A program made the translations under genes and the position numbers. DNA of 64,000 nt, from contig DASQKI010000046.1 of the NCBI GenBank assembly GCA_035630615.1, forward strand, positions 1 through 64,000, written 5' to 3'. Each line of letters starts with the position of its first letter. The first letter of the stretch is position 1. The notes beneath the pieces are model-generated. The model searched no databases. It worked only from the letters and a program-made list of their open reading frames with translations, and was not told the origin of the DNA. The DNA is from DATFRX01 sp035630615. GTDB taxonomy: Bacteria > Actinomycetota > Actinomycetes > Propionibacteriales > Nocardioidaceae. Positions 1 to 8,127 of this stretch are shown in pieces.

Positions 1-47
1 AGGAGGCGTCTCCGCAGGCCCGCTGCTGCTAACCCGCAGCCCGGAGG

Positions 48-1946
48 CTACTTGCTCTTGCGGGCCCGCGACGCGGTCTTGGCGCGCTCGTTGGCGTCGA
101 GCACGAGCTTGCGGATGCGCACCGTCTCGGGCGTCACCTCGACGCACTCGTCCTCGCGGCAGAACTCCAGGCACTGCTCGAGGGACAGCCGGCGCGGCGG
201 CACGAGCTTCTCGAAGTTGTCGGAGGTGGCGGACCGGATGTTGGTCTGCTGCTTCTCCTTGGTGATGTTGACGTCCATGTCGTCGGCGCGGGAGTTCTCG
301 CCGATGATCATGCCCTCGTAGACCTCGGTCGCGGGCTCGACGAACATCGTGCCGCGCTCCTGCAGGTTCGTCATTGCGTACGCCGTGACGGCGCCCGTCC
401 GGTCTGCGACGAGGGATCCCTGCTAGCGGGACTTGATCTCCCCGGCCCACGGCTCGTAGCCCTCCGAGATGTGGTGGGCGATACCGGTGCCGCGGGTGTC
501 GGTGAGGAACTCGGTGCGGAAGCCGATCAGGCCGCGCGCCGGCACCAGGAACTCCATCCGCACCCAGCCGGTGCCGTGGTTGGTCATCTGCTCCATCCGG
601 CCCTTGCGGACCGCGAGAAGCTGCGTGATCGTGCCGAGATACTCCTCGGGCGCGTCGATGGTCAGCCGCTCCATCGGCTCGTGCACCTTGCCGTCGATCT
701 CGCGGGTGACCACCTGCGGCTTGCCGACGGTGAGCTCGAAGCCCTCCCGCCGCATCTGCTCGACCAGGATGGCCAGCGCCAGCTCGCCGCGGCCCTGCAC
801 CTCCCAGGCGTCCGGCCGCTCGGTCGGCAGGATCTTGAGCGAGACGTTGCCGACCAGCTCGGCGTCCAGCCGGTCCTTGACCAGCCGGGCCGTGACCTTG
901 TGGCCCTTGACCTGGCCCACCAGGGGCGAGGTGTTGGTGCCGATGGTCATCGAGATGGCCGGCTCGTCGACGTGGATCAGCGGGAGCGGCAAGGGGTGCT
1001 CGGGGTCGGCCAGCGTCTCGCCGATGGTGATCTCGGGGATGCCGGCCACGGCGACGATGTCGCCCGGCCCGGCCTGCTCGCCGGGCTTGCGCTCGAGCCC
1101 CTCAGTGACGAGGAGCTCGGTCACGCGGACGTTCTTGACCTCGCCGGTACGTCGGATCCAGGCGACGTTCTGGCCCTTGCGGAGCGTGCCCGCGTGCACC
1201 CGCAGCAGTGCCAGCCGGCCGAGGAACGGCGACGCGTCGAGGTTGGTGACGTGGGCCTGGAGCGGCGCGCCGTCGACGTACGTCGGCGCCGGGATGGTGT
1301 CGAGGATGGTCCGGAACAGCGGCTCGAGGTCGGCGCCCTCCGGCATCGTGCCGTCGGCCGGCTTCTCGAGGCTGGCGATGCCGGCCTTGCCGCTGGCGTA
1401 GACGACCGGGAAGTCGAGCGCGTCCTGGCTGTGACTGTCGTCGAGCAGGTCCATGAAGAGCTCGTAGGTCTCGTCTACGACCTCCGCGATCCGGGCGTCG
1501 GCGCGGTCGACCTTGTTGACCACGAGCACCACGGGCATGTCGGCGTTCAGCGCCTTGCCCAGCACGAACCGGGTCTGCGGCAATGGACCCTCGCTGGCGT
1601 CGACCAGGAGCACGATGCCGTCGACCATCGACAGCCCCCGCTCCACCTCTCCGCCGAAGTCGGCGTGGCCGGGGGTGTCGATGATGTTGATCGTCATGCC
1701 CTCCGGCGCGGAGGCGCCGGTGTAGTGCACCGCGGTGTTCTTGGCGAGGATCGTGATCCCCTTCTCGCGCTCGAGGTCACCGGTGTCCATGATCCGCTCG
1801 CCGACGATCTCGGCCTGGTGCACGGCGAACGCGCCGGCCTGTCGCAGCATCGCGTCGACGAGAGTGGTCTTCCCGTGGTCGACGTGCGCAACAATCGCGA
1901 CGTTGCGCAGGTTGGCGGATTTCAGTTCGGGCACAAGGGTCAACAT
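48..1946 (-). pseudogene. typA: TypA/BipA ribosome-associated GTPase interrupted by an in-frame amber codon
   Basis: TypA/BipA is a translational GTPase of the EF-G/LepA group that binds the ribosome and aids stress adaptation and 50S assembly. The GTPase motifs are intact: AHVDHGKTT (G1), REKGITI (G2), DTPGH (G3), NKVDR (G4), followed by domain II and EF-G-like domains. After residue 507 (GEIKSR) a TAG occurs at 423-425. The same frame then continues QGSLVADRTG... through MTNLQERGTMFVEP to a normal C-terminus ending RARKSK. Reading through the amber gives about 632 codons, the usual family length. Only one base separates this from an intact gene. The stop lies at the start of the BipA-specific C-terminal domain needed for ribosome binding, so the 507-residue product is probably impaired. 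Readthrough or a sequence error is possible. Confidence 0.9.
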
Positions 1947-2029
1947 TACGGTTCGGGAGCCTCCGGACCCGCATCGGCGGACCGACCTTGCCAGGCACCG
2001 AGGTCGGCGCGCGCGGCTACCGTGGCGGC

Positions 2030-2488
2030 ATGCCCCAGATCGCGACGAACACTCGGGTCGAGCGCGAGGAGCTGCTCGACTTCGTCCGCACCCGCCACCA
2101 CCTGATCCTCGTGACCACCCGTGCAGACGGGCGGCCGCAGCTCTCGCCGGTCACCGGCGGGGTCGACGCCGAGGGTCGGATCGTCGTCTCGACGTACCCC
2201 GACCGCGCCAAGGCCACCAACCTGCGACGCGACCCGCGCGCCAGCGTGCTCGTCCTCTCCGACGAGTGGAACGACGCGTGGGTGCAGGTCGACGGCGCCG
2301 CCGAGGTCCTCGACATGCCCGGCCAGGAAGCGGAGGACGGCCTGGTGGAGTACTTCCGCTGCATCTCCGGCGAGCACCCGGACTGGGACGAATACCGCGA
2401 CGCCATGGCCCGACAGGACAAATCGCTGATCCGCGTCCACATCGAACGCTGGGGCCCGATCGCCACCGGCGGATTTCCACCCCGCTAG
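2030..2488 (+). CDS. PPOX-class (split beta-barrel) oxidoreductase, probably F420- or FMN-dependent
   Basis: A 152-residue single-domain protein of the pyridoxamine-5'-phosphate-oxidase-like split-barrel fold, a family that in actinobacteria often uses coenzyme F420 or FMN. The order of motifs is typical: LLDFVRTRHHLILVTTRADGRPQLSPV near the N-terminus, then VVSTYPDRAKATNLRRDPRASVLVLSDEW and a C-terminal SLIRVHIERWGP strand. I chose the ATG at 2030; an upstream TTG would add 14 residues with no family resemblance. It is divergent from typA with about 80 bases between them. Cofactor and substrate cannot be read from the sequence. Confidence 0.85.
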   Translation: MPQIATNTRVEREELLDFVRTRHHLILVTTRADGRPQLSPVTGGVDAEGRIVVSTYPDRAKATNLRRDPRASVLVLSDEWNDAWVQVDGAAEVLDMPGQEAEDGLVEYFRCISGEHPDWDEYRDAMARQDKSLIRVHIERWGPIATGGFPPR

Positions 2489-2591
2489 AGCGGGAGTCAA
2501 AGGTCCCACGACGCCAGTGCTTGCGGCACTTCTGAAACGTTGACCGTCACCAGGATCGTGGAGCTAGCACGAACCGACTGAGGACAACCAG

Positions 2592-3200
2592 ATGGCGAGA
2601 AACGCGTGTGTCGTCGTCGGGGTGGATGACCTTCCAGTCGGGCTGCGGGCGCTCCGGACGGCGGTCACCCAGGCCCGACTTCTGCAAAGGGACCTGCTGG
2701 CCGTGCGAGCCTTCTCAGCTCCGCCCGACCGGGAGCAGATTCGTACGACCGCGACCGCCGGGTGGCTGACGTATGCGCCGCCGACTGACCAGTCGCAGAC
2801 CATCCAGCGCTTCGTCGCCGCACGCGAACAAGATGCACTCAGAACGGTCGAAAGGGCCTTCGTCCAGGCAATGGGCGACGTTCCTGACGACGTCTCTGTC
2901 AGCCCGACCGCCCTACTCGGATCCCCCGGTCAAGTGCTGGTCCAAGCCGCGTTCCAGGACGAGGATCTCCTGGTCGTGGGAGCGCAGCCGCGTCGGCGAC
3001 TGCGAGGGTTTCGGCGTTCGATCGGCCGCTACTGCCTCGACCACGCCAAATGCCCAGTCCTCCTGGTTCCGCCGAACGACCTGGCCCGCAAGGTCGACCG
3101 GATGCATCGGCCATGGCGCTGGCGAGACCTGGACAAGCTCTTTGCCGATGGCGGCTCAACCCGTCAACGACCGACAGACGGCGGAGGTGGCGGGATTTGA
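2592..3200 (+). CDS. Universal stress protein (UspA family), 3' end overlapping a tRNA gene
   Basis: A 202-residue single-Usp-domain cytoplasmic protein. The N-terminal CVVVGVDDLPVGLRALRTAV strand-helix and the C-terminal block VVGAQPRRRLRGFRRSIGRYCLDHAKCPVLLVPP match the family's ATP-binding G-2X-G-9X-G-(S/T) region, although the exact spacing is degenerate. Codons use more A/T in third position than neighbouring genes, hinting at a different origin. The last six residues (GGGGGI region) and the TGA stop lie inside the 3' half of the opposite-strand tRNA-Ser gene, so the original C-terminus may have ended earlier (after FADGGS). No operon partner is present. Confidence 0.8.
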   Translation: MARNACVVVGVDDLPVGLRALRTAVTQARLLQRDLLAVRAFSAPPDREQIRTTATAGWLTYAPPTDQSQTIQRFVAAREQDALRTVERAFVQAMGDVPDDVSVSPTALLGSPGQVLVQAAFQDEDLLVVGAQPRRRLRGFRRSIGRYCLDHAKCPVLLVPPNDLARKVDRMHRPWRWRDLDKLFADGGSTRQRPTDGGGGGI

Positions 3201-3272
3201 ACCCGCGAGAGGGGACAAACCCTCAACCCGCTTAGCAGGCGGGCGCCATAAACCGGACTAGGCGACACCTCC
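3182..3272 (-). tRNA. tRNA-Ser (anticodon GCU)
   Basis: The minus strand folds into a class II tRNA. The acceptor is GGAGGTG paired with CACCTCC plus discriminator G. The anticodon arm CCCGC-CTGCTAA-GCGGG carries GCT, there is a long variable arm (GAGGG...CCCTC), and the T arm is GCGGG-TTCAAAT-CCCGC. The long variable arm and G discriminator fit serine. CCA is not encoded. Its 3' end overlaps the end of the universal stress protein gene on the other strand. Confidence 0.95.
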
Positions 3273-3341
3273 ACGCCGCGCGAGGCGGCGAGGCCACAGG
3301 CTACCGGGCCGCCTCATCGGGCAGCAAAGCAGATGCCGCTC

Positions 3342-3824
3342 CTAGGTCAGGCGGCGTTGGCCGTGGGCGCGGTTGAGCCGGTCGTCCAGGTCGGCGATCC
3401 ACTCCTCACGCGGAGTCGCGATGGCGCGCGTCGGGATCTGGGTCGAGGCACCATTACGCAGCTGGATGACGACGTAGACCCGACCGTCGCGCTGGTCCTG
3501 GCGTACTCGCTCCACGTCGGTCCAAACGGCCCGGCGAGCGCCGGTGGCGCCGGAGTGGCGGCTCACCCGATAACCGCTGGCGTCGAGCCGGAGCACCGTC
3601 GGCTGGCGGACGATCTGGACGATCGAGCGGGTCATGCCGACGAGAAGCACGACACCGAGCGCGACCAGGAGCCAGAACGCGGCGGCCACGATCGCGTTGT
3701 CGTCGCGCCAGCGGTCGACGACCACGAGGGCCAGCACGTCGACGCCCGCGACGAGGGTGAGGCCGCCGAAGGCGAATACCGCGACCGCCCGTACGCCTCG
3801 ATGACGGCTGACGGCATCGGACAC
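3342..3824 (-). CDS. Small membrane protein with two transmembrane helices and a soluble C-terminal domain
   Basis: 160 residues, family not recognised with certainty. Two hydrophobic helices are visible (about residues 14-34, GLTLVAGVDVLALVVV, and 46-66, AAFWLLVALGVVLLVGM). A soluble beta-rich C-terminal half follows (TVLRLDASGYRVSRHSGATGARRAVWTDVERVRQDQRDGRVYVVIQLRNG), resembling the short PH-like domains attached to actinobacterial membrane proteins. It lies between the two tRNA-Ser genes and is transcribed in the same direction as both. Function is unknown; the PH-like assignment is inference. Confidence 0.75.
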   Translation of the reverse strand: MSDAVSRHRGVRAVAVFAFGGLTLVAGVDVLALVVVDRWRDDNAIVAAAFWLLVALGVVLLVGMTRSIVQIVRQPTVLRLDASGYRVSRHSGATGARRAVWTDVERVRQDQRDGRVYVVIQLRNGASTQIPTRAIATPREEWIADLDDRLNRAHGQRRLT

Positions 3825-3876
3825 GGGCGTACTCCTTCGACGGGGTCAGCGGGCATCAGGCGCCGCGACTGGCGAG

Positions 3877-3965
3877 CAGAGGGGGCGGGATTCGAACCCG
3901 CGGCTGACATCTCTGCCAGCGACCGCTTTCAAGGCGGTTCCGATCGGCCACTCCGGCACCCCTCC
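3877..3965 (-). tRNA. tRNA-Ser (anticodon UGA)
   Basis: Class II tRNA fold on the minus strand. The 5' acceptor is GGAGGGG against CCCCTCT (G1-U72 wobble) with discriminator G. The anticodon arm ACCGC-CTTGAAA-GCGGT carries TGA. There is a long variable arm and a T arm GCGGG-TTCGAAT-CCCGC. CCA is not encoded. It is the second serine tRNA within 700 bases and differs in anticodon and body from the first, so it is not a recent tandem duplicate. Confidence 0.95.
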
Positions 3966-3968
3966 TGG

Positions 3969-3987
3969 GACGGGTCGGTGACCCGTC
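3969..3987. other. Short perfect hairpin between the biotinyl-protein gene and tRNA-Ser
   Basis: GACGGGTC and GACCCGTC form an 8-bp perfect inverted repeat around GGT. It follows the biotinyl-protein stop and precedes the tRNA 5' end on the same strand. It could act as a weak terminator or processing signal, but no U-tract follows. Confidence 0.4.
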
Positions 3988-4027
3988 GTCGGCCATTGTC
4001 CCATCGGGTGTCGGGCCGGCCGCACGG

Positions 4028-4243
4028 TCATCGGAGTACGGCGAGGATGTCACCCTCCTGAACGACGTCACCCTCCTGTACGCGGAGCTCGGCGACCGTG
4101 CCGCCGTCCTCGGTGAGTACCGGGATCTCCATCTTCATCGACTCCAGGATGAGGACGGTGTCGCCGGCGGCCAGGGCATCGCCCTCCTCGGCCACGACGC
4201 GCCACACGTTGGCCACCATCTCCGCGACGATCTCGCCGGCCAT
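4028..4243 (-). CDS. Biotin/lipoyl-binding carrier protein (TB7.3-like)
   Basis: A 71-residue stand-alone biotinyl domain. The attachment motif LESMKMEIPV contains the acceptor lysine, flanked by the usual hammerhead strands (VWRVVAEEGDALAAGDTVLIL and VAELRVQEGDVVQEGDILAVLR). It resembles mycobacterial TB7.3 in length and layout. Such proteins are presumed carriers for acyl-CoA carboxylases, but no carboxylase gene is nearby. I start at MAGEIVAEM, preceded by a GGAGGGAG ribosome binding site, rather than at the ATG five codons upstream, which overlaps that site. Confidence 0.9.
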   Translation of the reverse strand: MAGEIVAEMVANVWRVVAEEGDALAAGDTVLILESMKMEIPVLTEDGGTVAELRVQEGDVVQEGDILAVLR

Positions 4244-4267
4244 GACACTCCCTCGCATGCTCGAGGC

Positions 4268-4322
4268 TTGGCGCAGGGGACCCCAGCGCCAAACCTATTG
4301 GCGTAGGGGACCCCTGCGCCAG
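4268..4322. repeat. Repeat family A: two 25-bp palindromic units
   Basis: Two near-identical units 30 bases apart in the gap between two minus-strand genes. Each has the form TGGCG(C/T)AGGGGACCCC(A/T)GCGCCA, almost a perfect inverted repeat about GGGGACCCC. The copies differ at two positions. No other copy was noticed in the window. Confidence 0.85.
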
Positions 4323-4339
4323 AAACTCCGGCGCCGACG

Positions 4340-5314
4340 CTAGCGCAGCGGCTCGGTCCGACCGGGCTCAGGACGGCGTTGCTCCTCCACGTCATCGCCG
4401 CGGCGGACCCGCTGTCCACCGCCGCCGGTGAACAGGATGTCGACGCGGCGCACCAGCAGTCCGAACAGGAGGCCGAGGACCGCCGAGTAGAGCAGCGACC
4501 AGCCGGCGTACTCCGGTTGCACCGTCGGCGCGGCCAGGCTGGTCGCGACCGTCGCCGTACCGAGGGCTGCGAAGGCGCACATCCACCAGCCCTGACGGCG
4601 CCGGGCGCGGGTGCTCACGCCCCAGATCAGAACCGGGAAGCCGACCAGCACCTCGACCGGGCGCGGCACTCCGCCGAGCCGATCGTTCATCCAGGCGACG
4701 GTGTCGTCGATCTGATTGACCAGCGCCTCTGACCCGTACTCGCGCAGGAACCTGCTGTAGACGAGCAATCCGGCGATCAACACGGCGCCGCCGACGATCA
4801 TGATGAACCCGCGTCGACCCAACCCGTGCAGGCCGGCGCCGAGCTGCCAGACCAGTCCGATCGCGACGAGGAGGCTGACGCCGAGCACGACGAGGTTGAA
4901 GCGGTCGGACGCGACGGGCGCATTCAGGCCGGCGACGGCGAGGGCGGCGCTGATCGACACGAGCAGGGCGACGATGTATTCGCGCAACACCTGCCCGAAG
5001 GTCTCGGCCGGCCGGGTGGCCATGACGGCGAGGACGGCGCCCAGGATCGCGACGAGGACGGCCGCCGATGAAAACAGGGTGCGGTCTTGGGCGACCAGTA
5101 CCGCCGCCGCAAAGCCCGCCGTGAGCACGGCCCATAGCCAGACCCGACCGCCACAGCGACGGGTGAGGGCCATAGCGAACAGCACGATGAGCGCCGCCCC
5201 ACCGGTCTCGGCCAGCCACTCGGGTGGATCGATGACCCCGACGACCGACGTGGCGGCCGCGGCCGAGGCAGCGAGCCAAGCCGCAAACCACAGCGCCACC
5301 GCCGTGCTCCGCAT
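4340..5314 (-). CDS. Polytopic membrane protein of unknown function
   Basis: 324 residues with about nine or ten hydrophobic helices, beginning MRSTAVALWFAAWLAASAAAATSVVGV and ending in a basic/acidic cytoplasmic tail (RRGDDVEEQRRPEPGRTEPLR). A loop DDTVAWMNDRLGGVPRPVEVLVGFPVLIWG lies near residue 220. I do not recognise the family. The same frame stays open upstream for 120 more codons, but that stretch is low-complexity and proline/threonine-rich (TTSTTTTGFIPVQPRRGFIP) with no membrane-protein character, so I start at the ATG just before the first helix. The 3' side faces repeat family A. Confidence 0.65.
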   Translation of the reverse strand: MRSTAVALWFAAWLAASAAAATSVVGVIDPPEWLAETGGAALIVLFAMALTRRCGGRVWLWAVLTAGFAAAVLVAQDRTLFSSAAVLVAILGAVLAVMATRPAETFGQVLREYIVALLVSISAALAVAGLNAPVASDRFNLVVLGVSLLVAIGLVWQLGAGLHGLGRRGFIMIVGGAVLIAGLLVYSRFLREYGSEALVNQIDDTVAWMNDRLGGVPRPVEVLVGFPVLIWGVSTRARRRQGWWMCAFAALGTATVATSLAAPTVQPEYAGWSLLYSAVLGLLFGLLVRRVDILFTGGGGQRVRRGDDVEEQRRPEPGRTEPLR

Positions 5315-5682
5315 GGCAGCGGGGATGAACCCCCGACGCGGCTGAACCGGGATGAATCCGGTCGTTGTCGTCGAAGTGGTCGGCCGCCGGGCGGCCCGTC
5401 GACCGCCACCGTTTTGTACCGCGGCACCCGGTGCCGCGATATCGATTCGGCCGACGCCATTGGACGGAGCCGAGTAGCCCCGCGTTGTCGGCACGCCGGG
5501 GTTCGCCCATGCCCGGCCAGGGGCGTGGCTCGCGGACGCGTGATGTTTCGAAATCGCTCGGTCTCTCGGTCTTGTCAGCGGGTCATGACTCACGGTTGCG
5601 AGGGGTCGCACGGCCCAGCGCGATCCCAGCCACCGAGTATTCCACGCGATCACGCCGCGTGCGCAGTCGAGCACACCCCTGT
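5315..5682. other. 368-base gap between two minus-strand genes, with a 19-bp palindrome
   Basis: No convincing gene was seen. The gap must hold the end of the amidohydrolase transcript and the promoter of the membrane protein. CGCGGCACC-C-GGTGCCGCG at 5420-5438 is a perfect 9-bp-arm palindrome, a candidate operator or terminator stem without a U-tract. Two copies of GGGATGAA followed by cytosines lie close to the chosen membrane-protein start. No clear -10/-35 pair stands out. Confidence 0.5.
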
Positions 5683-6483
5683 TTACAAGGTGGCGCCGGG
5701 CACGGAGCCGATCCGGCGGTTGGCGAGCGACGGGTTGCGCTTGCGCGCGGCGCTGATCCGGTCGGCCGACAGGTCCGCGACGACATCGGCGTCGGACTCA
5801 CCGGCACCCGCAACAACGATGCCCATCGGGTCGACCACCATGCTGCGCCCGGCGTACGCCCGACCGCATTGCGCGGCGCCGAGGGCGTACACCGTATTTT
5901 CGATCGCCCGAGCCCGCAGCAGCGTCTCCCAGTGGTCCTCCTTGAGCTGCCCGCTCACCCACGCGGTCGGGACGGCGAAGACGTCGGCGCCGCGGTCGAC
6001 GAGCAGCCGCGCAAACTCGGGAAACCGCAGGTCATAGCAGGTCAGCAGTCCGATCCGGAAGCCGTCGACGTCGACGGTCACGGTTTCGATCGGACCCGCC
6101 GACAGCCGATCGGACTCGACGTATCCGAACGAGTCGTAGAGGTGCACCTTGCGGTATGCGGTCCGGATCGCACCGTCGGGACCGATCACGATCGTGGTGT
6201 TATATGGCCGTCCGCCCGATTCGTGTCGCTCGAAGATGTGCCCGATCACGGTCGCGCCTAGGTGGCGGGCCTGGTCGGTGAGCATCTCGACGTACGGGCC
6301 GTCGAGCGGCTCGGCAGCGGCCGAGAGGTCGTGGTCGGGCGGGCCGAAATCGTGCATCGACCCCTCCGGGAGCACGACGAGGTCGAGCCCGGCGCCGTCG
6401 AGACCGTCGAGTCGCTTGCGTACGGCGTCGCGGTTGCGTTCCGAGTCAGTGCTCGCCTCCAACTGGATCAGGGCGACACGCAT
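5683..6483 (-). CDS. Carbon-nitrogen hydrolase (nitrilase superfamily amidase)
   Basis: 266 residues covering one complete CN-hydrolase domain. The catalytic triad is visible: Glu40 in LVVLPEG, Lys112 in YRKVHLYD and Cys149 in LLTCYDLRFPE. These motifs place it near the omega-amidase/deaminated-glutathione-amidase branch, which hydrolyses amides of small acids in the cytoplasm; the exact substrate is not readable. Its 5' end overlaps the preceding deaminase-like gene by 16 bases, so the two are probably co-translated. The stop TAA lies at the edge of a long gene-free gap. Confidence 0.9.
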   Translation of the reverse strand: MRVALIQLEASTDSERNRDAVRKRLDGLDGAGLDLVVLPEGSMHDFGPPDHDLSAAAEPLDGPYVEMLTDQARHLGATVIGHIFERHESGGRPYNTTIVIGPDGAIRTAYRKVHLYDSFGYVESDRLSAGPIETVTVDVDGFRIGLLTCYDLRFPEFARLLVDRGADVFAVPTAWVSGQLKEDHWETLLRARAIENTVYALGAAQCGRAYAGRSMVVDPMGIVVAGAGESDADVVADLSADRISAARKRNPSLANRRIGSVPGATL

Positions 6484-7475
6484 GGGGATCCTCCTCGTCC
6501 GGCGGACGCTCGACGCCAGTCTTCCACTCGGGCCAAAAGCCGCCGCTTGATCGGCGCCGGGGCGGCCGAGGCGCGGATTCCGTGGGCCGCGATAGCCGCG
6601 AGCTCGTCGTCCGACAATCCGATCGCCTCGCGGCCGATGACGTACTGACCGGCGAGGCCGACGCCGAACAGCAGCGGGTCGTCGCTGGCCAACGCGACCG
6701 GAACGCCCGCCTCGAGCAAACTCCGGATCGGCACGTCGGCCAGGTCGTGCACGCCGAGCGGCGGATACGACGTGGGGCAGATCTCCAAGGCGACCTGCCG
6801 CTCGGCGAGTAGGGCCAGGGTCGCCGGATCAGTCGCGGCGGCGGTGCCGTGGCCGATCCGATCGGCGCCGAGCAGTTCGAGGCAGTCGCGAACATGGGCC
6901 GCCGGCGTATAGAAGCCCGAATGCGGAGTCGCGAGCAGACCGGCGTCGCCGGCGGTCCGAAAGGCCGGCGCGAAGTCGGCCACCCGGCCCCGGCGCTCGT
7001 CGTTGGACAGCCCGAAACCCACCACGCCGTCGTCGGCGTAGCGCGCGGCGAGTCGGGCCAGCCGTTCGGCATGCTCCGGCGACCGGGCCCAGCTCGACGC
7101 GACCACGACGCCGGTCGGGATCGGCGCATCGCCCGCCGCCGCGAGTACGGCCCCGAGCGCCTCGGTCAGGCCGCCCAGCGCCGGCTCGTACGACGTCGGA
7201 TCGACCTGGATCTCGAGCCAGCCGCACCCGTCGGCCGCGTCGTCGGTCGCCGCCTCGACGACCACCCGTCGGATGTCGTCGGCGGTACGGATCACCGCCC
7301 GCGCCGCGTCGTAGTGGGCCTGGAACGCCGCCCACTCCCGTACCCCACGGCCGTCGTGATCGGGCACCGGCACGCCCTGCCGCTCGGCGAGCTCCCGCAG
7401 CGTCGACGGCCGCATCGACCCGGTCAGGTGCAGGTGCAGATGCGCCTTCGGCAGGGTCGCGAGGTCACGGGCCAT
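6468..7475 (-). CDS. Adenosine deaminase-like amidohydrolase with altered catalytic motif
   Basis: 335 residues of the adenosine/AMP deaminase TIM-barrel family. Zinc-ligand motifs are present: H14 and H16 in KAHLHLHLTG, H185 in TPHSGF, H209 in RIGHG, and D265-D266 in ASDDPLLFG. Two substitutions stand out. The usual HAGE motif reads HSGF (residues 185-188), replacing the general acid/base glutamate with phenylalanine, and the HxHLDG motif reads HLHLTG. Metal binding looks intact but ordinary adenosine deamination is doubtful, so the protein may use another substrate or be a regulatory homologue. It overlaps the amidohydrolase downstream, suggesting a shared nitrogen-scavenging role. Confidence 0.85.
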   Translation of the reverse strand: MARDLATLPKAHLHLHLTGSMRPSTLRELAERQGVPVPDHDGRGVREWAAFQAHYDAARAVIRTADDIRRVVVEAATDDAADGCGWLEIQVDPTSYEPALGGLTEALGAVLAAAGDAPIPTGVVVASSWARSPEHAERLARLAARYADDGVVGFGLSNDERRGRVADFAPAFRTAGDAGLLATPHSGFYTPAAHVRDCLELLGADRIGHGTAAATDPATLALLAERQVALEICPTSYPPLGVHDLADVPIRSLLEAGVPVALASDDPLLFGVGLAGQYVIGREAIGLSDDELAAIAAHGIRASAAPAPIKRRLLARVEDWRRASAGRGGSPCVSP

Positions 7476-7502
7476 GCGGCCCAGTCTGGCCGAGCGGCCC
7501 GG

Positions 7503-8034
7503 TCAGTACTCCCAGTCGCCCAGCGACTCCCAACCCAACCGGCTCAGGTCGCTGGTGTCACCGCGGTAGGCCGCCGGCCGGGTGCAGTTGATGCCGTCGG
7601 GGATCGACCCGGTGAGGTAGTTGAGCGCCGCCTCGAACGAGTCGCAGCGCCGGTTGTCCTCCTCACCCGCCGGATAGCCGATCGCGGCGTTGACCGCGCC
7701 CATGTCGAGGGCGTCGGCCATCGGGTTGATGTCGCGGGCGACGGTCCAGTACCACCGGGCGATCGGCGCACTCCAGTCGAGGGACAGTGCGAGATCCGGG
7801 TCGCCGAGCAGATCGATGCCGAATTCGACGATCGCCGGATCGCCGACCCGCCCGGGAACCACCCCCTGCAGATCGGCGAGCGTGATGTCGGCGTCGGACG
7901 GGACGTTGACGCCTTCGCCGTACGTCTCGAACGTCGCCGATTGGGCCCGGTGACGCCACGGCCACGGTTGCGGCGGCCAGGCCGACGGTAGTGAGGACGG
8001 ACAGGGCGATCCGTCCGGCGGGCTGCGTGATCAT
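7503..8034 (-). pseudogene. Secreted protein gene split by a frameshift after the signal peptide
   Basis: The ATG at 8034 opens a clear signal peptide (MITQPAGRIALSVLTTVGLAAATVAVAS) whose frame then becomes arginine-rich nonsense. From about 7956 a different frame carries the mature protein: AQSATFETYGEGVNVPSDADITLADLQ, continuing through DWSAPIARWYWTVARDINPMADALDMG and NRRCDSFEAALNYLTG to the end. No start codon precedes that frame within the signal region. A single-base change near ACCGGGCCC (about 7950-7960) would join them, giving about 177 residues. The mature part is not from a family I know; two cysteines may pair. It is either a broken gene or a homopolymer sequence error. Confidence 0.7.
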
Positions 8035-8127
8035 GCTGCCTCCGAGTGAGCGGGTCGGGCGGACCTCACCGGAGCCTTACCCCGACTCGGGTCGTGCTCA
8101 AACACGCGATCGGGCCAGACTGGGGCC

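Noticed and set aside
471..2105. Long open frame opposite typA
   Set aside because: It reads as the antisense of a well-conserved GTPase; long antisense frames are normal at this GC content.
4340..5674. N-terminal extension of the polytopic membrane protein
   Set aside because: The 120 extra codons have no membrane or domain character and cover the only room for a promoter.
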